Shown piece by piece: positions 60,639-64,000 of a stretch of 64,000 nt of DNA (its first letter is position 1; every line of letters begins with the position of its first letter). Position numbers and translations under genes: made by a program. The DNA is from Treponema primitia ZAS-1 (GTDB lineage Bacteria; Spirochaetota; Spirochaetia; Treponematales; Breznakiellaceae). The stretch covers positions 1-64,000 of the forward strand of contig NZ_AEEA01000170.1 in NCBI RefSeq assembly GCF_000297095.1, read 5' to 3'. Below the pieces are notes generated by a model. It was not told where the DNA came from and made no database searches. It saw only the letters and a program-made list of their open reading frames with translations.

Positions 60639-60746
60639 AGGAAACTCCTTCATGTTTATTTCAGGATCGATTTTACGGCACCATTTTCACCCACCGGTCC
60701 ATGAACCCCGCCAGCAATCTCATTTTGTATTCAGGATTTATCTGTT

Positions 60747-60762
60747 TATGCAAACGTTATCA
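60747..60762. promoter_or_regulatory. LacI-type operator, copy 3
   Basis: Reverse complement of TGATAACGTTTGCATA, an exact match to copy 1. It covers the predicted start site of the inositol-dehydrogenase-like gene. Confidence 0.75.
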
Positions 60763-60764
60763 TA

Positions 60765-60793
60765 ATAATAGGTTTGTTTTTTTGAACTGTCAA
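60765..60793 (-). promoter_or_regulatory. Promoter of the inositol-dehydrogenase-like gene
   Basis: On the minus strand consensus TTGACA (60788-60793), 17-nt spacer, TATTAT (60765-60770), followed directly by operator copy 3. Same layout as the promoter at 58236. The leader is about 120 nt. Confidence 0.75.
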
Positions 60794-60859
60794 GCTTTTT
60801 CTGTGTTTTGTGAAACTATTTAGGGTTCTAGATGAATCCATCGTTTTATCAAAGGGTTC

Positions 60860-61855
60860 TTAGTTTTTTCGTGCCGTAGATTCCCGTATTATCAGCTTGT
60901 AGGGAAGGACCAGTTCTTGTTTAAAGGCAGGAGTCCCGGTTATTGTCCGGTGCAGGATCAGTGCGGTCTGTCCGCCAATTTCTTCCAGTGGCTGGCGTAT
61001 GGTGGTTAGCCGGGGGATCAAATAATCCGATATTTCAATGTCATCGAAACCCACCACCGAAATGTCATCAGGAACCCGCAAACCTTCGTCCTTCAAAATC
61101 CGTATAACCCCGAGGGCTAATTCATCAGTGGCTGCATAAATAGCGGAAAAATCCCGGTTCCGGAGAAGCAGTTCCCGCATGGTATACATACCGGATTCTG
61201 CAGTATAGTAAGGTGCAAAGAGCACCCGGCTTTCATCCCGTTCAATTCCTGCTGTTTCCAGGGCCTTATAATACCCCTCCACCCGCAGTTTACCAAAGGT
61301 AAAATTGCTGGCGCATATCATATTAATCTTGCGATGCCCCAGACCGATAAGGTGGTTTACCGCTGCCATGGAGGCTTGTTCTTCATCAACATGTATGGAA
61401 GGAATATCGGGAAAACTAAAGGTCGAAACAACCACGGGAAGCTGCAATCGGTTAAGGGATTCATAAAAAACCGGGTTTCTGATCTCCTGGATCAGGATAA
61501 CCCCGTCCAGTTTTTCAGACTTTAGCCGATCCAGACAATCCTTTTCACTAATATCGTCAAACTTTACAAAGAAAAACAGCGTATGGTACCCAAATGATTC
61601 CAAATGCCGCTCTACTATTGAAAAAAGCTGCCTTTGAAATATATTAAAGGTATAAGGAATCACAATACCCACCGTAAAGCTTCGCTGCAGAACCATGTTC
61701 CTAGCAGCCTTGTTGGGTACATATCCGGTTTCTTCAATGAGTTTGAGGATCTGTTCACGCTTTTTTTGGGTAACGTATTTTTTTCCGTTCGCCACCCGTG
61801 ATACTGTAGAAACGGATACCCCAACTTGTTTGGCAATATCCTTAATGCTAACCAT
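60860..61855 (-). CDS. LacI-family transcriptional repressor
   Basis: 331 aa. The N-terminal LacI helix-turn-helix and hinge are intact: SIKDIAKQVGVSVSTVSRVANGKK, then GYVPNKAARNM. The C-terminal ligand domain is a periplasmic-binding-protein fold (GVILIQE, FSAIYAATDELALGVIRIL, ISVVGFDDIEISDYLIPRLT). It is the obvious candidate to bind the three CG-centred operators at 58163, 58267 and 60747. The inducer is unknown, plausibly the sugar/polyol taken up by the adjacent ABC system. GGGGTAAAAGGG precedes ATG 61855. Confidence 0.93.
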   Translation of the reverse strand: MVSIKDIAKQVGVSVSTVSRVANGKKYVTQKKREQILKLIEETGYVPNKAARNMVLQRSFTVGIVIPYTFNIFQRQLFSIVERHLESFGYHTLFFFVKFDDISEKDCLDRLKSEKLDGVILIQEIRNPVFYESLNRLQLPVVVSTFSFPDIPSIHVDEEQASMAAVNHLIGLGHRKINMICASNFTFGKLRVEGYYKALETAGIERDESRVLFAPYYTAESGMYTMRELLLRNRDFSAIYAATDELALGVIRILKDEGLRVPDDISVVGFDDIEISDYLIPRLTTIRQPLEEIGGQTALILHRTITGTPAFKQELVLPYKLIIRESTARKN

Positions 61856-61871
61856 CCCTTTTACCCCACTT

Positions 61872-61894
61872 TGCTATTATGTACCACAATAGCA
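61872..61894. promoter_or_regulatory. Inverted repeat upstream of lacI-type gene
   Basis: TGCTATT (61872-61878) and AATAGCA (61888-61894) separated by 9 nt, about 17 nt before the repressor's start. It differs from the LacI operators above; it may be another regulatory site or a weak hairpin. Confidence 0.3.
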
Positions 61895-61944
61895 GGCGAC
61901 ATACAATACTGCTTTTAAAAAAAGGGTGTTCTTTCCGGAAAACT

Positions 61945-62811
61945 TTATTTTACCCCCAGGTACTTAAGGCTAGCCTCCAGCGCCGCGGCTAATTGTATCG
62001 GCGACAGTTTCTGTACCACCGGGCCAAAGGGCTCATAGGAGAAAGCGCCCTGATATCCCAGGGTATCCAGTCTTTGTATCAATTCTTTATTACCCATTTT
62101 ATCCTTGGGGCCTACCAGAACACGATTACCATCCAGGAATTTTTCCACCGGAATATCATCTTCAACACCGGAAATATGTACTAAGCCGGTGTAGGGCAGC
62201 TCATAGGAAGCGCCAAGACCGTCCATACCGAATATGCTCTTATCATCCGGACCGATGTAATGGTGGAAGGTATCCAACAATACCCGGTAACAGCCATAGC
62301 CCGATGCCTTAATGGCGCCGACAATAGGCGGCAGGGATGCGAGGGAAGAGATCCCGAAGCCAAGGGCTTCCACATAGCCGGTTATACCGTATTTAATAAA
62401 CAGGGGTCCATAGTCCCCCAAGGCATCCACGGTATCCAGGTACTTCTGCTTCGGAGTTCGTTTATCACTTTTCTCGTTATTGGGGCACAACACCAGGGCC
62501 GGACATTCAATAGCCGCACAAAGTTCCAGAAGCTGTTCCAACTCCGCAAGGCAGGTCTCCCGCTTGGCAGGCAGATTGAATTTCTGCAAGGCATTGATCG
62601 TAATGATCTTAACCCCTTCCCCCCGGCTTATCTTCAGCGCCTCTACGGGTTTTAGCCTGTCAATAATATCCCCTATCTTTGATTTTCCCGGCAGGTCGTT
62701 ACGAAGTTCTACCTGGGAAAGGCCTAGTCCGGCGGTAAATTTAATGAACTCCGCAAAGTTCTGGGACGGTGAAATGATCCGGTTTAAAGCAACACGTTTT
62801 CTTGTCAACAT
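61945..62811 (-). CDS. Sugar phosphate isomerase/epimerase (IolI/IolE-like TIM barrel)
   Basis: 288 aa, AP-endonuclease-2/xylose-isomerase-like TIM barrel (PF01261). Typical segments: FIKFTAGLGLSQVELRNDLP, ECPALVLCPNN, ITGYVEALGF (metal Glu), VLLDTFHHYIG (Asp/His), GAFSYEPFG (Glu). Likely acts on an inosose or keto-sugar together with the inositol-dehydrogenase-like protein. AAGGAG 5-6 nt before ATG 62811. 22 nt after the permease gene, so in the ABC operon. Confidence 0.85.
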   Translation of the reverse strand: MLTRKRVALNRIISPSQNFAEFIKFTAGLGLSQVELRNDLPGKSKIGDIIDRLKPVEALKISRGEGVKIITINALQKFNLPAKRETCLAELEQLLELCAAIECPALVLCPNNEKSDKRTPKQKYLDTVDALGDYGPLFIKYGITGYVEALGFGISSLASLPPIVGAIKASGYGCYRVLLDTFHHYIGPDDKSIFGMDGLGASYELPYTGLVHISGVEDDIPVEKFLDGNRVLVGPKDKMGNKELIQRLDTLGYQGAFSYEPFGPVVQKLSPIQLAAALEASLKYLGVK

Positions 62812-62832
62812 AAAAACTCCTTACACGAAGTA

Positions 62833-63804
62833 CTAGGCTTTCCTTGCGTTTTTGCGCATATCAATAACAACCGCACCTACAATGATAACACCTTCCAGTA
62901 TTTTCTGGCTGTAGGGAGAGAACCCAAGGAGTGTCATGCCGTTACGCATAACCGATAGTACCAGGGCGCCGATTAACGCGCCCCCGATGGTACCGATACC
63001 GCCCGAATGGGAGGTCCCGCCTATGGTAGTAGCGGCAATAGCCGTCAACTCGTAGCCGTCCGCCGCGCCGGGATGAACGCTGCCTACGCGCCCGGCAAAG
63101 ACAATGGCCGCGATACCAGCGAGGAGACCGCAGTACGCGTAGATCAGTACCAGGTTTTTCGGCACGTTTACGCCGGACACTTCCGCCGCAGTAATATTGC
63201 CGCCAATTGCGAATGTATTTTTGCCAAACCGTGTTTTGTTTAACAGAATATAACTCACGATAAACATAAAGAGGTAAATCAGAATCGGAACAGGGATACC
63301 AAACACCCTGCTGCCTATGGCGTTCATTGCGGGGGTCAGGTTACTCACCGGACGCGCATTTGAATAGATAAGAGCAAAACCGCGCACCACGGTCATCATC
63401 CCCAGGGTAGCGATAAAGGCCGGGATTCTTGTAAAGGCAATAAGCGCTCCGTTCACCGCCCCGCAAAGCGCCCCGATAAGAAGCCCCGCAAGTATCGGAA
63501 TGATAAGCGGCAATTGGGGCAAATTCTGGTACAGCTTCATCTGCGCGGGTACCTGCGCGAGACTCGCCGCAATAAGGCCGGAAAAAGCAAGCACGGAACC
63601 GACCGAAAGATCGATACCCTTGGCAACAATGACAAAGGTCATACCAAGGGCCATGATACCCCAGATGGCGGTTTGATTTAAAATGTTCAAGATGTTGGGA
63701 ATACTTAAAAAGGCCGGGGACAGGATGGCAAACACAAGGCTCATCACAATCAGAATGAAGAGTATGCCGTATTTCTGGGTTATGCGTTTAACATTAATAG
63801 TCAT
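62833..63804 (-). CDS. Sugar ABC transporter permease, RbsC-like
   Basis: 323 aa, about nine to ten membrane helices, PF02653 in the ribose/xylose/inositol branch. The hallmark ALGMTFVIVAKGIDLSVGSV is present, as are TRIPAFIATLGMMTVVRG and the coupling loop NTFAIGGNITAAEVSGVNV. Its ATG overlaps the stop of the upstream ATPase gene by 4 nt. Transported sugar is unknown; a cyclitol or pentose fits the locus. Confidence 0.93.
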   Translation of the reverse strand: MTINVKRITQKYGILFILIVMSLVFAILSPAFLSIPNILNILNQTAIWGIMALGMTFVIVAKGIDLSVGSVLAFSGLIAASLAQVPAQMKLYQNLPQLPLIIPILAGLLIGALCGAVNGALIAFTRIPAFIATLGMMTVVRGFALIYSNARPVSNLTPAMNAIGSRVFGIPVPILIYLFMFIVSYILLNKTRFGKNTFAIGGNITAAEVSGVNVPKNLVLIYAYCGLLAGIAAIVFAGRVGSVHPGAADGYELTAIAATTIGGTSHSGGIGTIGGALIGALVLSVMRNGMTLLGFSPYSQKILEGVIIVGAVVIDMRKNARKA

Positions 63805-64000
63805 TTTTGGACTCCTTGTTGTTTCTGATAATCTTCCATGGTATTAGTGGCATAGGCCATCAACTCTTCCTGGGTCAAATCCGGTCTGTTGTCAATGATG
63901 CCGGTAACTTTTCCCTGGTGCATGATCATGATCCGGTCGCTCATACCCATCACTTCCGGCAGTTCGGAAGAAACCATGATAATGGATTTTCCTTCTCCCG
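63801..64000 (-). CDS. Sugar ABC transporter ATP-binding protein, RbsA-like (C-terminal end only)
   Basis: Only the last 65 codons or so are in the window; the gene continues past position 64000. GKSIIMVSSELPEVMGMSDR and IMIMHQGKVTG are the H-loop and D-loop-distal region of the second ATPase domain of RbsA/MglA/XylG proteins. TGA at 63801 overlaps the permease ATG (ATGA). The rest of the operon, including the binding protein, lies outside. Confidence 0.9.
   Translation of the reverse strand, partial: GEGKSIIMVSSELPEVMGMSDRIMIMHQGKVTGIIDNRPDLTQEELMAYATNTMEDYQKQQGVQK

Noticed and set aside
1..64000. tRNA genes, rRNA, intact transposases, prophage or riboswitches
   Set aside because: No cloverleaf with a T-loop, no rRNA core sequence, no transposase or phage structural gene, and no aptamer pattern was recognised by reading; a covariance-model search would be the decisive test.

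Overview
The window looks like chromosomal DNA of a spirochaete, most likely a termite-gut-type Treponema of about 50% GC. The evidence is the archaeal-genre phenylalanyl-tRNA synthetase (pheS with an N-terminal winged helix, short pheT), a long SHMT, several large Cache-type chemoreceptors, PilZ/GGDEF signalling proteins and two branched-chain amino-acid-type ABC systems. The genus is inferred from gene content; no rRNA or tRNA gene was found to confirm it.

Layout. 1-7.3 kb: a large palindrome, a DUF815 AAA+ ATPase, glyA, two PilZ proteins, two rRNA-methyltransferase-like genes and a TetR regulator. 7.3-14 kb: three tandem methyl-accepting chemotaxis proteins. 14-25 kb: AI-2E-type permease, corA-sua5, a PTS EIIA, a lipoprotein/HEAT-repeat pair, a GH5 hydrolase, a lytic transglycosylase, a YciO-like protein and an ornithine/lysine decarboxylase. 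25-31 kb: pheS and pheT, with a DUF1538 membrane protein and a tandem P-II-like protein inserted between them. 31-40 kb: rhomboid, GGDEF, tatD-dus, a response regulator, a cyclophilin-FKBP fusion lipoprotein, recR-ybaB-dnaX and the SRP RNA gene. 40-51.5 kb: two complete liv-type ABC operons with different gene orders, separated by a short AT-rich mosaic holding an EEP-family hydrolase, a truncated livF copy and a truncated HigA-like antitoxin. 51.7-56.2 kb: amidohydrolase, Fe-alcohol dehydrogenase, thrC and ychJ. 56.3-64 kb: a LacI-controlled polyol/sugar locus (split transketolase, uroporphyrinogen-decarboxylase-like protein, inositol-dehydrogenase-like oxidoreductase, LacI regulator, TIM-barrel isomerase, RbsC/RbsA-type ABC transporter, cut by the window end).

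Four things stand out. (1) About a dozen genes have a sigma70-like -10 box ending only 6-8 nt before the start codon, most without a usable Shine-Dalgarno, which predicts leaderless mRNAs. (2) dnaX is split into two overlapping frames joined by an in-frame C CCT TTA heptamer with a Shine-Dalgarno-like tract 8 nt upstream, a candidate programmed -1 frameshift giving gamma- and tau-like products; the tau frame then runs without a stop into ybaB. (3) A doubled DUF1538 protein is translationally coupled to a doubled P-II-like protein inside the pheS-pheT interval. (4) Two promoters of the polyol locus share the same layout, TTGACA-17-TATNNT followed by a 16-bp LacI-type operator, with a third operator copy nearby.

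No CRISPR array, tRNA, intact transposase or prophage was seen. No gene-free stretch longer than 300 bases exists except 46288-46847, which holds the two gene remnants described below.
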